This document shows positions 54,851 through 63,463 of a stretch of DNA of 64,000 nt, in pieces; position 1 is the stretch's first letter; each line of letters starts with the position of its first letter. The stretch is from Marinimicrobium sp. C6131 (lineage in GTDB: Bacteria; Pseudomonadota; Gammaproteobacteria; Pseudomonadales; Cellvibrionaceae). A program made the position numbers and the translations under genes. The notes beneath the pieces are model-generated. The model worked only from the letters and a program-made list of their open reading frames with translations, was not told the DNA's origin and ran no database searches. The DNA is taken from the NCBI RefSeq assembly GCF_026153455.1, contig NZ_CP110629.1, positions 3,968,001 through 4,032,000 on the forward strand, given 5' to 3'.

Positions 54851-54917
54851 GGTGCATTGATTATGTTGAAAGCCTCGAAAAAATTGACCCGTCACAATGA
54901 CAGAATGAGGAATCCGA

Positions 54918-56735
54918 ATGAACAGACCAAACAGGCCGTTGAACCTTTCTCGGCGACGCTTCGTGCAGGGATTGGCCGCCGGCGGTGTTTTGGCCTGGGC
55001 ACCGGGATGGTTACATGCGAGGGGACGAGATAACCCAAGTATCCGGACCGGTTCTGCGCCGATTTTGAGCGGTCGAGAAGTAGATCTGGTAATTGAAGAG
55101 ATGCCCGTCAATTTCACCGGTGCCATACGCATGGCAACCACAATCAATGGTTCTATTCCCGCCCCGACACTTCGTTTCCGAGAGGGCGACGACGTGACCA
55201 TCCGGGTAACCAACCGCCTTACCGTTCCGACTTCCATACATTGGCACGGTATTATTTTGCCGTTCCAGATGGATGGCGTACCCGGCATCAGCTTTCGTGG
55301 AATCGCCCCCGGTGAGACTTTTGTTTATCGTTTCAGGCTCCAGCAGAGTGGCACTTATTGGTATCACTCTCACAGCGGGTTTCAAGAAATGACTGGGATG
55401 TACGGCGCGCTGATTATTGAACCACGCGAGGTTGAAACCATCCGGACAGACCGGGATTACGTGGTGCAATTGTCCGACTGGACCGACGATGATCCCATGT
55501 CGGTCTTCGCGAAATTGAAAGTGCAAAGTGACTTTTTCAATTTTAACCAACCCACGCTTCCCGATTTTTTCAGTGATGTCTCTGCATCAGGACTGAAAGC
55601 CGCCTTTGAAAAGCGCCAGATGTGGAACGCCATGCGGATGAACCCGACGGACGTGGCAGATCTGTCGGCAGCGACACTGACCTATCTCATGAATGGCATC
55701 ACGCCCAATGGCAATTGGACCGCCCTGTTTCAGCCAGGCGAGCGAATTCGCCTACGTTTTATCAACGGGGCCAGCAATTCTTTTTACGACGTGCGCATCC
55801 CCGGATTGAAAATGACGGTGGTTCAGGCTGACGGCCAGAACGTCGAACCTGTGTCCGTGGATGAATTCCGCTTCGGTCCCGGGGAGACTTATGACGTAGT
55901 AGTGGAGCCTGATAACGATTCTCATACCATTTTTGCCCAAAGCATGGATCGAACCGGCTACGCCCGGGGTTCGCTCGCCGTTCGGCAGGGATTGTCTGCG
56001 CCGGTCCCGGAACTCGATCCGGTGGAGTGGTTGAGCATGGCTGACATGATGGGGTCCATGACACACGGTAATACAAACCACTCGCCCACATCGAACGGCA
56101 CCATAGGCCATTCCGGTATGGGTCATTCCCAGACGCATGGCGGGATGGCGATGGATCACCGCACGCACGGCATGCCATCACATACCGTTAACCCACTGCT
56201 CAGGCCCTCGCAAGTGGTGCGCCATGCGCGCACCGAGTACGGATCCTCCACTGACATGAGAGTGGATATGCCACGCACCAATTTGGACGATCCGGGTATT
56301 GGCCTTAGAGACAATGGCCGTCGAGTGCTGACATTAGCGGATCTAAAATCCGTCACCGGCGTATTGGATGACCGGCGAGCGCCCTCTCGGGAAATTGAGC
56401 TGCATCTGACCGGCAATATGGAGCGTTACAGTTGGTCATTTGATGGGCTGGAATTTGGTAAAAGCACGCCGGTGTATTTGCGCCATAACGAGCGCGTCAG
56501 AATTATTCTGCAAAACGACACCATGATGACCCACCCTATGCATCTGCACGGTATGTGGAGTGATCTGGAAACCGACCAGGGCGAACTGCGGGTACGACGC
56601 CACACGATCCCCGTACAGCCAGCTCAACGCATCAGTTTTTTGACGACACCTCATGATCTGGGTCGTTGGGCCTGGCATTGCCACCTGTTGTTTCATATGG
56701 ACGCGGGTATGTTCCGTGAGGTGGTGGTCGCATGA
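54918..56735 (+). CDS. copA: Copper resistance multicopper oxidase CopA
   Basis: 605 aa. Tat signal (LSRRRFVQGLAAGGVLAWAP). Three cupredoxin domains with copper ligands: IHWHGIILP (His108, His110), YWYHSHSG (His150, His152), HPMHLHGMW (His539, 542, 544) and WAWHCHLLFHMDAGM. A Met/His-rich segment (GHSGMGHSQTHGGMAMDH) in the centre is typical of CopA/PcoA. Periplasmic Cu(I) oxidation and sequestration. AGGAAT before ATG; coupled to copB by ATGA. Confidence 0.96.
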   Translation: MNRPNRPLNLSRRRFVQGLAAGGVLAWAPGWLHARGRDNPSIRTGSAPILSGREVDLVIEEMPVNFTGAIRMATTINGSIPAPTLRFREGDDVTIRVTNRLTVPTSIHWHGIILPFQMDGVPGISFRGIAPGETFVYRFRLQQSGTYWYHSHSGFQEMTGMYGALIIEPREVETIRTDRDYVVQLSDWTDDDPMSVFAKLKVQSDFFNFNQPTLPDFFSDVSASGLKAAFEKRQMWNAMRMNPTDVADLSAATLTYLMNGITPNGNWTALFQPGERIRLRFINGASNSFYDVRIPGLKMTVVQADGQNVEPVSVDEFRFGPGETYDVVVEPDNDSHTIFAQSMDRTGYARGSLAVRQGLSAPVPELDPVEWLSMADMMGSMTHGNTNHSPTSNGTIGHSGMGHSQTHGGMAMDHRTHGMPSHTVNPLLRPSQVVRHARTEYGSSTDMRVDMPRTNLDDPGIGLRDNGRRVLTLADLKSVTGVLDDRRAPSREIELHLTGNMERYSWSFDGLEFGKSTPVYLRHNERVRIILQNDTMMTHPMHLHGMWSDLETDQGELRVRRHTIPVQPAQRISFLTTPHDLGRWAWHCHLLFHMDAGMFREVVVA

Positions 56736-57724
56736 GTATGATTTCGTTTCCTTTTGTCTGGGTTCAGGCCGGATTGGCTTTGGTCATATCCCTGACAGCA
56801 CTCCCTATCGCGGCTCAGAGTGTTCATGAAAATCACTCAGGTCATGCCGGGCAACCCAGTCCCGCCAGTCAAGTAAACAGTCAAACAGCATCAGATCATG
56901 CCAATCACGCTGGCGGTACCATCAGTTCGTCAGTCCCTGCGCAAGAGAATATGGAATCAATGGATCATGGCGACATGCAAATGCAAGGGGCTACTGCGTC
57001 CCCCGATGCCAGAGATCCACACGCCTGGTCCGGCGGTTTCACCCTAACCGAGGGTCCCTACGCGCTTTCCACTACCCGCACTCTCGTACTGGCCGATGAG
57101 CACCGGTTTTGGGCCGTGTTGGGGGATCGGTTGGAATACGACCCCGACAATGAGGTGATGGTATTCGATGTTCAAGCTTGGTACGGCACAACCTATGATC
57201 GTCTTGCGCTCAAACTGGAAGGTGATATTGCTGATGGGCGCTTGGAAGAAAGTCGGGCGGATCTGCTGTGGAGTCACGCCATAAGCGCCTACTTCGATGG
57301 CCAGGTCGGTGCCCGGTTTGACCAGTACGACGAGGGCAAGGATCGTCAGTGGCTGGCATTCGGCCTTCAGGGGTTGGCGCCTTACTGGTTTGAATTGGAT
57401 ATCACTGCCTATGTCGGCGAGCGCGGCCGCACCGCACTCTCCATGGAGGCCGAGTATGAACTGTTGCTCAGTCAACGCCTGATCCTGCAGCCCCGTGCCG
57501 AAATTACGTTGTATGGCAAGGATGATGTGGACAACGGTTTGGGCAGCGGACTGTCTGATGCGGCCCTGGGACTTCGACTGCGCTATGAGTTTTCGCGCCA
57601 ATTTGCGCCCTATGTCGGCGTTGAATGGACAAGCAAGTTTGGCGGTACGGCTGATTTTGCCCGTGCTGCCGATGAACCGGATGCTGACACGCTGTGGGTC
57701 GTCGGATTGAAATTCTGGCTCTAA
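56732..57724 (+). CDS. copB: Copper resistance outer-membrane protein CopB
   Basis: 330 aa. Signal peptide (ALVISLTALPIAAQS), a Met/His-rich N-terminal region (HENHSGHAG, ENMESMDHGDMQMQG), then the CopB barrel: VLADEHRFWAVLGDRLEYDP, ISAYFDGQVGARFDQYDEG, YVGVEWTSKFGGTADFA, ending VVGLKFWL. Binds copper and sits in the outer membrane. Overlaps copA by 4 bases. Confidence 0.94.
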   Translation: MSMISFPFVWVQAGLALVISLTALPIAAQSVHENHSGHAGQPSPASQVNSQTASDHANHAGGTISSSVPAQENMESMDHGDMQMQGATASPDARDPHAWSGGFTLTEGPYALSTTRTLVLADEHRFWAVLGDRLEYDPDNEVMVFDVQAWYGTTYDRLALKLEGDIADGRLEESRADLLWSHAISAYFDGQVGARFDQYDEGKDRQWLAFGLQGLAPYWFELDITAYVGERGRTALSMEAEYELLLSQRLILQPRAEITLYGKDDVDNGLGSGLSDAALGLRLRYEFSRQFAPYVGVEWTSKFGGTADFARAADEPDADTLWVVGLKFWL

Positions 57725-57759
57725 ACCTATTTTCTACTGTGACTTAAGGAGTCAACCTC

Positions 57760-58062
57760 ATGAAACTGAAATCCCTCTCCCGTTTGGCGGCATTGCCTGT
57801 CCTGATTATCGCTCTGTCGGTGCAAGCGCACGATCCCAAGGAGCATATGCAAGACGCCGAAAAACCCGATTGTAAGGCCATGAAAGACATGGATCATTCC
57901 AAGATGGACATGAACGATCCAGTGATGAAGGCCATGATGCAGAAATGCATGAAGGACATGCACCATGATGAGGAAGAGGAAGCATCGGACTCTTCAACTC
58001 CCAACGAGGATCATGGCAAGCACGGGCAGGACAACAAAAAGCCATCCGAGCATCAGCACTAA
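57760..58062 (+). CDS. Small Met/His/Asp-rich exported copper-island protein
   Basis: 100 aa. Signal peptide MKLKSLSRLAALPVLIIALS cleaved near VQA-HD. The mature part is dense in Met, His, Asp and Glu (MKDMDHSKMDMNDPVMKAMM, CMKDMHHDEEEEA), with two Cys and a His-rich end. Likely periplasmic metal-binding protein; copper is inferred from the operon. AAGGAG before ATG. Confidence 0.75.
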   Translation: MKLKSLSRLAALPVLIIALSVQAHDPKEHMQDAEKPDCKAMKDMDHSKMDMNDPVMKAMMQKCMKDMHHDEEEEASDSSTPNEDHGKHGQDNKKPSEHQH

Positions 58063-58071
58063 TGATATAGC

Positions 58072-58111
58072 CTGGCCTTGTCTTTTCCTGTAGGCAACGG
58101 CCAGACTTTTT
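58072..58111 (+). terminator. Possible attenuator hairpin before the cytochrome gene
   Basis: CTGGCC (58072) pairs with GGCCAG (58099) across a long loop, followed by a five-T run just before the Shine-Dalgarno AAGGAGG of the cytochrome gene. Weak stem, so partial termination at most. Confidence 0.3.
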
Positions 58112-58122
58112 AAGGAGGACTC

Positions 58123-58683
58123 ATGACTGCTGGCAAATCACTGTCCTGCATCAAATGTCTGTTGGCAATAACAGTTATCGTAATTGCAGCCGGCACAGCA
58201 TTTCTCTACTCAGGGTGGTATCCAATGGGTGCAGACGTGCCTCATAACCGCGTCACCTACTGGATGTTGGAAACCTTGCGTGAGCGTTCTATCGCACGCG
58301 CGGCAGCCAACTTAGAAGTACCTGCGGATTTGGATTCCTCCGATCGTCTGCTCTCAGGCGGTGCGGACTACAACGACATGTGCGCAGGATGCCATTTGAA
58401 ACCCGGCAAAACGCAGAGCGACTTTACTCTGGGGCTTTACCCAGCACCGCCCAACCTGACCCGTAACGACGATGGTGGCGGTACCAACAAGGCACAGGAC
58501 CAGCGACGCTTTTGGATCATCAAGCACGGTATCAAAGCATCCGGCATGCCTGCCTGGGGCCCTGGTCATGACGATGAACGTATCTGGAACATGGTGGCCT
58601 TTCTGAAGCGCCTGCCGGAGCTGACACCGGAGCAATATCAAATCCTGACGGCGCGTGGCGATGATCAGGCCGAACATCATTAA
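58123..58683 (+). CDS. Membrane-anchored cytochrome c
   Basis: 186 aa. N-terminal TM/signal anchor (CLLAITVIVIAAGTAFLYSG), one haem site CAGCH in YNDMCAGCHLKPGKTQSD, and Met axial ligand in GIKASGMPAWGPGHDDERIW. C-terminal helix NMVAFLKRLPELTPEQYQIL as in class I cytochromes. AAGGAGG 7 bases upstream. Lies between copper genes, so possibly the electron acceptor of CopA or another periplasmic oxidase; that is inference. Confidence 0.85.
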   Translation: MTAGKSLSCIKCLLAITVIVIAAGTAFLYSGWYPMGADVPHNRVTYWMLETLRERSIARAAANLEVPADLDSSDRLLSGGADYNDMCAGCHLKPGKTQSDFTLGLYPAPPNLTRNDDGGGTNKAQDQRRFWIIKHGIKASGMPAWGPGHDDERIWNMVAFLKRLPELTPEQYQILTARGDDQAEHH

Positions 58684-58698
58684 AGGGGGAGGACGCCA

Positions 58699-61029
58699 AT
58701 GGCGCATCATCATTCAAACACCGGCGGTACACTGACCGATCCTGTATGCGGTATGGCTGTGACTGCCACGTCATCTCACAAGGCTGAATTTCGAGGCGAG
58801 GTATATTCTTTTTGCAGTGCCTCTTGCCGGGAAAAGTTCGTCGCCGGCCCCACGGATTACCTCGAAAAGCCGATAACACCAGTCGTTCACAACACGCCGA
58901 ACGAAACGAAGAGCAACGTCGAATACAGCTGCCCGATGCATCCGGAGATTCGGCAACCGGGGCCGGGTACATGTCCCAAGTGCGGTATGGCGCTGGAACC
59001 GATCATGCCCAGTGCGGAAACCGAACAAAATCCCGAGTTGGCGGACTTCCGTCGCCGATTCTGGTACACCTTGCCATTGACTGTGCTGGTTACTCTCATT
59101 GCCATGTCGGGCGGCGCCTTCGACAACTTGCTGGGTGGCGCTCGTCCATGGGTAGAGCTGCTGCTGGCGACGCCAGTGGTACTGTGGTCAGGGTGGCCTT
59201 TCTTTGTGAGATGGCTGCACTCCATCCGCTTGCGCGCACCGAATATGTGGACGCTCATTGGTACCGGTACTGGTGCGGCTTATGTGTACAGCGTAGTTGC
59301 TGTGCTCGCCCCGGATATTTTCCCCACGTCCTTTCGTGAGGCCGGCCATGTGGCCGTATATTTTGAGGCGGCGGCGGTCATCATTTCATTGACCCTGCTG
59401 GGTCAGGTGCTGGAACTGAAAGCCCGCTCCGAAACCGGTGCGGCAATTCGGGCGCTGCTGGGACTGGCGCCCAAGACGGCGCGACGTTTACGGGATGACG
59501 GGACGGAAGAAGATGTTCCGCTGACCCATGTGCATCCGGGCGATCGCCTGCGTATTCGCCCTGGTGAAAAAGTGCCGGTCGATGGTGTGGTGCTGGAAGG
59601 TGAGAGTGCCATTGATGAATCCATGTTGACTGGTGAGCCCATGCCGGTCAGCAAGCGTACCGGCGATGCGGTCATCGGCGCATCACTCAATACCAGCGGC
59701 GCCCTGATCATGCGCGCGGAAAAAGTCGGATCGGCCACGGTGCTTTCTCAGATCGTACAGATGGTGGCTAATGCTCAGCGATCTCGAGCACCAATGCAGC
59801 GTATGGCTGATGTGGTCGCCGGTTATTTTGTATTGGTGGTTATCGCGGTCTCACTGGCCACTTTCATTCTGTGGGGGATGTTTGGCCCCGAACCCAGCTG
59901 GGCCTTTGGCCTAATCAACGCAGTGGCGGTATTAATTATTGCTTGCCCTTGTGCACTGGGCCTGGCAACACCCATGTCAGTGATGGTGGCTACCGGTAAC
60001 GCAGCAACCCGGGGTGTCCTTTTCAAAGACGCTGCGGCGATTGAACAGCTGTGTAAGGTCGATACCTTGATCGTCGATAAAACAGGAACACTGACTCAGG
60101 GCAAGCCAGCGTTCCTGTCTGCAGCGGCAGCACCCGGCAGCAGCTCAGACGAGGTGCTGCGTTTGGCCGCCAGTCTCGACCAGGGGAGCGAGCATCCGCT
60201 CGCTCACGCCATTGTGGCTGAGGCACACAATCGGAAATTGACCTTGAGCACTGTCAATGACTTCGAATCCAGTTCCGGTATTGGTGTGCGCGGACATGTG
60301 GATGGGCAGTCTCTCGCGCTGGGTAATACTGCACTGATGGATGAGCTGCAAATCGACTGGCGCGGCATGTCTGATAAAGCAGAGGCGCTGCGAACCCAAG
60401 GCGCCAGTGTGATGTACCTTTCGGCTGGTCCGCAATTGGTAGGCTTGCTGGCGGTCGCCGATCCCATCAAGACATCCACCCCTGAAGCCATCACGCAACT
60501 GCGCACTCAAGGCCTGCATATCGTTATGGCCACCGGTGATGGTCTCACCACTGCCCAGGCAGTAGCGCAAACGCTTGGTATCGACGAGGTACACGGCGAG
60601 GTACGTCCAGAAGACAAGGACAAACTGGTGGCACAGTTGCAGGCTAATGGACGCAAGGTGGCCATGGCCGGTGACGGCATCAACGACGCACCCGCCTTGG
60701 CCCGCGCCGATGTCGGCATTGCTATGGGTACGGGGACGGATGTGGCGATGAGCACGGCGCAACTGACCCTGGTCAAGGGTGATCTACGCGGTATCGCCGT
60801 GGCGCGTGGGATTTCGTTGGACACCGTTCGAAATATGCGCCAGAACCTGATGTTCGCTTTTCTTTACAACGCTTTGGGTGTGCCTATAGCCGCCGGTGTG
60901 CTGTATCCGGTAACCGGCTGGCTATTGTCGCCGCTGATTGCCGCACTGGCCATGAGCCTGAGCTCCGTGTCGGTGGTGGGTAACGCGCTACGTCTGCGGC
61001 AGCGAAAAATCACCGGAGCTGATCAATGA
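58699..61029 (+). CDS. Copper-translocating P-type ATPase with YHS domain
   Basis: 776 aa. N-terminal YHS/TRASH-like domain (DPVCGMAVTATSSHKAEFRG, SFCSASCREKF, residues ~10-50) and a heavy-metal-binding motif YSCPMHPEIRQPGPGTCPKC (about 75-95) instead of the usual CxxC HMA domains. P1B core: ion site CPC (Cys416/418) in IIACPCALGLATPMSVMVAT, phosphorylation Asp460 in DKTGTLTQG, TGE in DESMLTGEPMPV, hinge GDGINDAPALA. Exports Cu(I) from the cytosol. Overlaps the next ORF by 4 bases. Confidence 0.94.
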   Translation: MAHHHSNTGGTLTDPVCGMAVTATSSHKAEFRGEVYSFCSASCREKFVAGPTDYLEKPITPVVHNTPNETKSNVEYSCPMHPEIRQPGPGTCPKCGMALEPIMPSAETEQNPELADFRRRFWYTLPLTVLVTLIAMSGGAFDNLLGGARPWVELLLATPVVLWSGWPFFVRWLHSIRLRAPNMWTLIGTGTGAAYVYSVVAVLAPDIFPTSFREAGHVAVYFEAAAVIISLTLLGQVLELKARSETGAAIRALLGLAPKTARRLRDDGTEEDVPLTHVHPGDRLRIRPGEKVPVDGVVLEGESAIDESMLTGEPMPVSKRTGDAVIGASLNTSGALIMRAEKVGSATVLSQIVQMVANAQRSRAPMQRMADVVAGYFVLVVIAVSLATFILWGMFGPEPSWAFGLINAVAVLIIACPCALGLATPMSVMVATGNAATRGVLFKDAAAIEQLCKVDTLIVDKTGTLTQGKPAFLSAAAAPGSSSDEVLRLAASLDQGSEHPLAHAIVAEAHNRKLTLSTVNDFESSSGIGVRGHVDGQSLALGNTALMDELQIDWRGMSDKAEALRTQGASVMYLSAGPQLVGLLAVADPIKTSTPEAITQLRTQGLHIVMATGDGLTTAQAVAQTLGIDEVHGEVRPEDKDKLVAQLQANGRKVAMAGDGINDAPALARADVGIAMGTGTDVAMSTAQLTLVKGDLRGIAVARGISLDTVRNMRQNLMFAFLYNALGVPIAAGVLYPVTGWLLSPLIAALAMSLSSVSVVGNALRLRQRKITGADQ

Positions 61030-61964
61030 ACAAGCATTCAGGCTCCTTCTGGTTGACTTCCAAAGGTTTGGCCGCGATAGGCCTGATCGGCGCAGCAAGT
61101 TATTTTCTGCTGATCGAACATCGCGACCATGTCCTGCCGTTTCTGCCTTACCTGATCTTGCTGGCCTGCCCGTTAATGCACCTGTTTATGCATGGTAGGC
61201 ATGGGCATCATCACTCAGAGGAAACCCAGTCCGAAAGCTCGTCCCATGCACCTCACCGCTTCCAAGGTGAGGTGCATGGGACGAGCTTTCGGACGAGGAG
61301 GAGAACAACAATGCACGGTGAATCTGCATACGGCCTTTGGAGCCTCGTTCTGATCAACTCCGCCATTTTTATTTTTTTCGCCTTCAGCTTCGTCAAACCT
61401 CAAAGCCAGCTGGATTGGCGGAGTCTCGGCGCGTTTTCTGCCTTTATCGTGGCCTTGTTTACTGAAATGTACGGGTTTCCGTTAAGCATCAATTTTCTCT
61501 CCGGTTGGCTGGCGGAAAAGTACCCCGGCGTGGACTTCCTATCACACGACAACGGCCACTTGCTGCATACGCTCCTTGGACTGGACGGTAATCCGCACTT
61601 TGATCCCCTGCATCTGGCGAGCAATATCCTGATTGTTCTGGGATTCTTTATGCTGGCGTCCGCCTGGAGTGTATTGCACAAGGCACAGCAAAACCGCCAA
61701 TTGGCGAACAGCGGTTGGTATGCCCGCTGCCGACACCCGCAGTACCTTGCGTTCATCGTGATCATGTTTGGTTTTTTACTTCAATGGCCTACGATCCCGA
61801 CGCTGATCATGTTCCCCGTATTGCTTGTGGTCTATGTCCGCCTTGCCAAACGTGAGGAACAACGCGCGCTGGAAGAGTTTGGGGAACACTATCGCGATTA
61901 TCAGGGACGCGTGCCAGCCTGGCTGCCGAGCCTGAAACCTCAACTTCTCAAGGAAGGGTTATGA
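61026..61964 (+). CDS. DUF2933 domain joined to isoprenylcysteine-methyltransferase-like membrane protein
   Basis: A single 312-aa frame. Residues 1-75 are a DUF2933 segment (FLLIEHRDHVLPFLPYLILL, CPLMHLFMHGRHGHHH). The remainder is an ICMT/PEMT-like membrane methyltransferase (WYARCRHPQYLAFIVIMFGF, EEQRALEEFGEHYRDYQGRV). Elsewhere these are two genes. Here a strong site GAGGAGGAG stands before an internal ATG at 61311, and the join is made across a 29-bp perfect inverted repeat (61229-61294). The second domain may therefore be translated separately (217 aa, 61311-61964). Confidence 0.7.
   Translation: MNKHSGSFWLTSKGLAAIGLIGAASYFLLIEHRDHVLPFLPYLILLACPLMHLFMHGRHGHHHSEETQSESSSHAPHRFQGEVHGTSFRTRRRTTMHGESAYGLWSLVLINSAIFIFFAFSFVKPQSQLDWRSLGAFSAFIVALFTEMYGFPLSINFLSGWLAEKYPGVDFLSHDNGHLLHTLLGLDGNPHFDPLHLASNILIVLGFFMLASAWSVLHKAQQNRQLANSGWYARCRHPQYLAFIVIMFGFLLQWPTIPTLIMFPVLLVVYVRLAKREEQRALEEFGEHYRDYQGRVPAWLPSLKPQLLKEGL
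61229..61294. repeat. Perfect 29-bp inverted repeat inside the DUF2933-ICMT frame
   Basis: Arms 61229-61257 and 61266-61294 are exact reverse complements around the 8-base loop GCTTCCAA. The left arm starts GTCCGAAAGCTCG. Such a hairpin in mRNA would be very stable. It ends just before the GAGGAGGAG site of the internal start. Confidence 0.95.
61293..61313 (+). promoter_or_regulatory. Internal ribosome-binding site and start
   Basis: GAGGAGGAG followed by AACAACA and ATG at 61311 (MHGESAYGLWSLVLINSAIF). Spacing and strength are better than for most starts in the window, indicating an originally separate methyltransferase gene. Confidence 0.65.
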
Positions 61965-62020
61965 AAAACCGGTCAGATTTTTTTAAGGCGGGGAGTATAT
62001 TACAGCTCGCTGCCTACTAA
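61961..62020 (+). CDS. 19-codon ORF coupled to the methyltransferase stop
   Basis: AAGGAAG then ATG overlapping the upstream TGA; encodes MKNRSDFFKAGSILQLAAY. It looks like the first codons of a lost membrane-protein gene or a leader; no family recognised. Confidence 0.25.
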   Translation: MKNRSDFFKAGSILQLAAY

Positions 62021-62064
62021 GCGATTGATGCGACCTGGATATCAATCCATTCGGAGACAAGATC

Positions 62065-62616
62065 ATGTCATTACTACGCGTAGCTGGCTCACTCATGGGC
62101 CTGTTTTTTCTGGTATTCCTAACTGGCTGTGACACTTCAGATCCGACGAGTGCGCCTTCCTCCCCAGATAGAGGGGGTCTGGAGATTACCGCCAGCACGG
62201 AAACTACATTTCTGACGGTCTATAAAAGCCCAACCTGTGGGTGTTGCAAGGAGTGGATCAGTCACATAGAAAGAGCGGGCTTTACCACTGAAACACGTCA
62301 TCCGGCGAATCTTGAACGCTTTAAGGATCAGCACGGCATCGCGACCAATTTGCGTTCCTGCCACACGGCCGTCTCCCCAGGGGGCTACGTGTTTGAAGGC
62401 CATATTCCGGCCCGCTACATCCAACAGTTTCTGGATAATCCTCCTGCCGATGCAATTGGCCTGAGCGTGCCCGGCATGCCGGTGGGCAGCCCCGGGATGG
62501 AAGTGGGCGATAAGTTCATACCGTATCAGGTGTTGTTATTGAAGCACGATGGCAGCACCGAGGTATTCGCTCGTGTGGAACAGCAGACACACCAATATCA
62601 AGAAGGAACACTATGA
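62065..62616 (+). CDS. DUF411 lipoprotein
   Basis: 183 aa. Lipobox FLTGC near residue 24. Mature domain has the DUF411 pattern: VYKSPTCGCCKEWISHIERA (CxCC), IATNLRSCHTAVSPGGYVFE (Cys-His), GHIPARYIQQFLD, SVPGMPVGSPGMEVG. DUF411 proteins commonly occur in copper/silver operons and are thought to handle metal in the periplasm. GGAG precedes ATG. Confidence 0.87.
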   Translation: MSLLRVAGSLMGLFFLVFLTGCDTSDPTSAPSSPDRGGLEITASTETTFLTVYKSPTCGCCKEWISHIERAGFTTETRHPANLERFKDQHGIATNLRSCHTAVSPGGYVFEGHIPARYIQQFLDNPPADAIGLSVPGMPVGSPGMEVGDKFIPYQVLLLKHDGSTEVFARVEQQTHQYQEGTL

Positions 62617-62676
62617 AAGGAGTTAATGCCATTCTCCATCAAGCACGCCGACTGCACGCATCAACATGGCTTAAAC

Positions 62677-62714
62677 ATTACAACATCGTCATCTTGGGGT
62701 CATGTTTGTGACAG
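62677..62714 (+). promoter_or_regulatory. CopR-type operator 2
   Basis: ATTACAA-CA-TCGTCAT and the following bases match the operator before copA at 33 of 38 positions. It lies in the gap after the DUF411 gene and ~93 bases before the lipoprotein gene at 62807, suggesting a second CopR-controlled transcript. Confidence 0.65.
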
Positions 62715-62806
62715 ACATAAGCGACTAACCTCGGAGGTACCAAATGGGTAAAACTTTTTAGCCACGCACTTCCCCCTATCAGCGACAACTCAAAAAGGAG
62801 TCCGCT

Positions 62807-63159
62807 ATGAAAATCCGTTTGTACGCGTCCTGGTGCTTGGAACAGCCATCCTGTGGCTTGCAGGCTGCGCCAATAGCCCCTTCTATCACGGCCAAATCAT
62901 GAGAGGCCAGGTAGTTCAGTCTACGGCGTCCGATGTGGTAGTATGTGTAGGTAAACGCGACGGTGCCGAACCTGGGCAGCTGTTGAGTGCGTACCGGGTA
63001 GTATTTGCAGAAGGTGTTGTTGAAGAAGGGGCGTCAAACGTTCGCCGAGTGCCGGTAGGCAAGGTGAAAATTGTAAATATCATTGATGATCACTTCGCAA
63101 AAGCGCGTGTTATTGAAGGTGACATTGCAAAAAATGACATCGTAGAGCTTCAAAAATAG
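62807..63159 (+). pseudogene. Small lipoprotein gene with a 1-base frameshift near the start
   Basis: AAAGGAG stands before ATG 62807, which opens MKIRL but continues in the wrong frame and stops early. Adding one T to the TTT at 62818-62820 gives MKIRFVRVLVLGTAILWLAG followed by the lipid-carrying Cys, a proper lipoprotein signal. It joins the open frame running to 63159 (NSPFYHGQIMRGQVVQSTAS, GAEPGQLLSAYRVVFAEG). Without the correction only a GTG start at 62833 is available, lacking the basic N-region. Either a real mutation or a homopolymer sequencing error. The mature family is not recognised. Confidence 0.65.
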
Positions 63160-63463
63160 AGGACGAGATATAAAGCATATCCACCAGTTTTAGTTGATTG
63201 CGAGACTTCTTACGAGGATAACTTATGATCATGGCGGTGACATGGACGGGAAACACTTTATGCTCATTGTTTGGTGACATCCTGAGATGTGTGAGTCCTG
63301 CTTATGCTGTAACTCAGCGCAGCGGCTCGTAAATTAAAACCGCATGCTTCTGGCGAAAGCTTGCTTCAAATCAACTTGGCCTGGGCTCGAATTGATTAAT
63401 CTGCGGCTGGCCATTTACAAGCTGTCAATTACGTTGTTTTAAATAGCAATTTTGGAGACATCA
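63160..63463. other. Intergenic region before the Met-rich protein gene
   Basis: About 300 bases. One frame near 63221-63268 reads YDHGGDMDGKHFMLIVW and stops, resembling a degenerate His/Met-rich small protein. A TTTACAAGCTGTCAA (63411-63432 region) loosely recalls half of the CopR box with wrong spacing. No supported gene. Confidence 0.4.

Noticed and set aside
63221..63331. Small ORFs (36 codons from ATG 63224, and an overlapping His/Met-rich frame)
   Set aside because: Too short, no family match and interrupted by stops; kept only as a note on the intergenic region.
63411..63432. Third CopR box before the Met-rich gene
   Set aside because: TTTACAAGC-TGTCAA has the wrong half-site spacing and lacks the trailing block shared by the other two operators.
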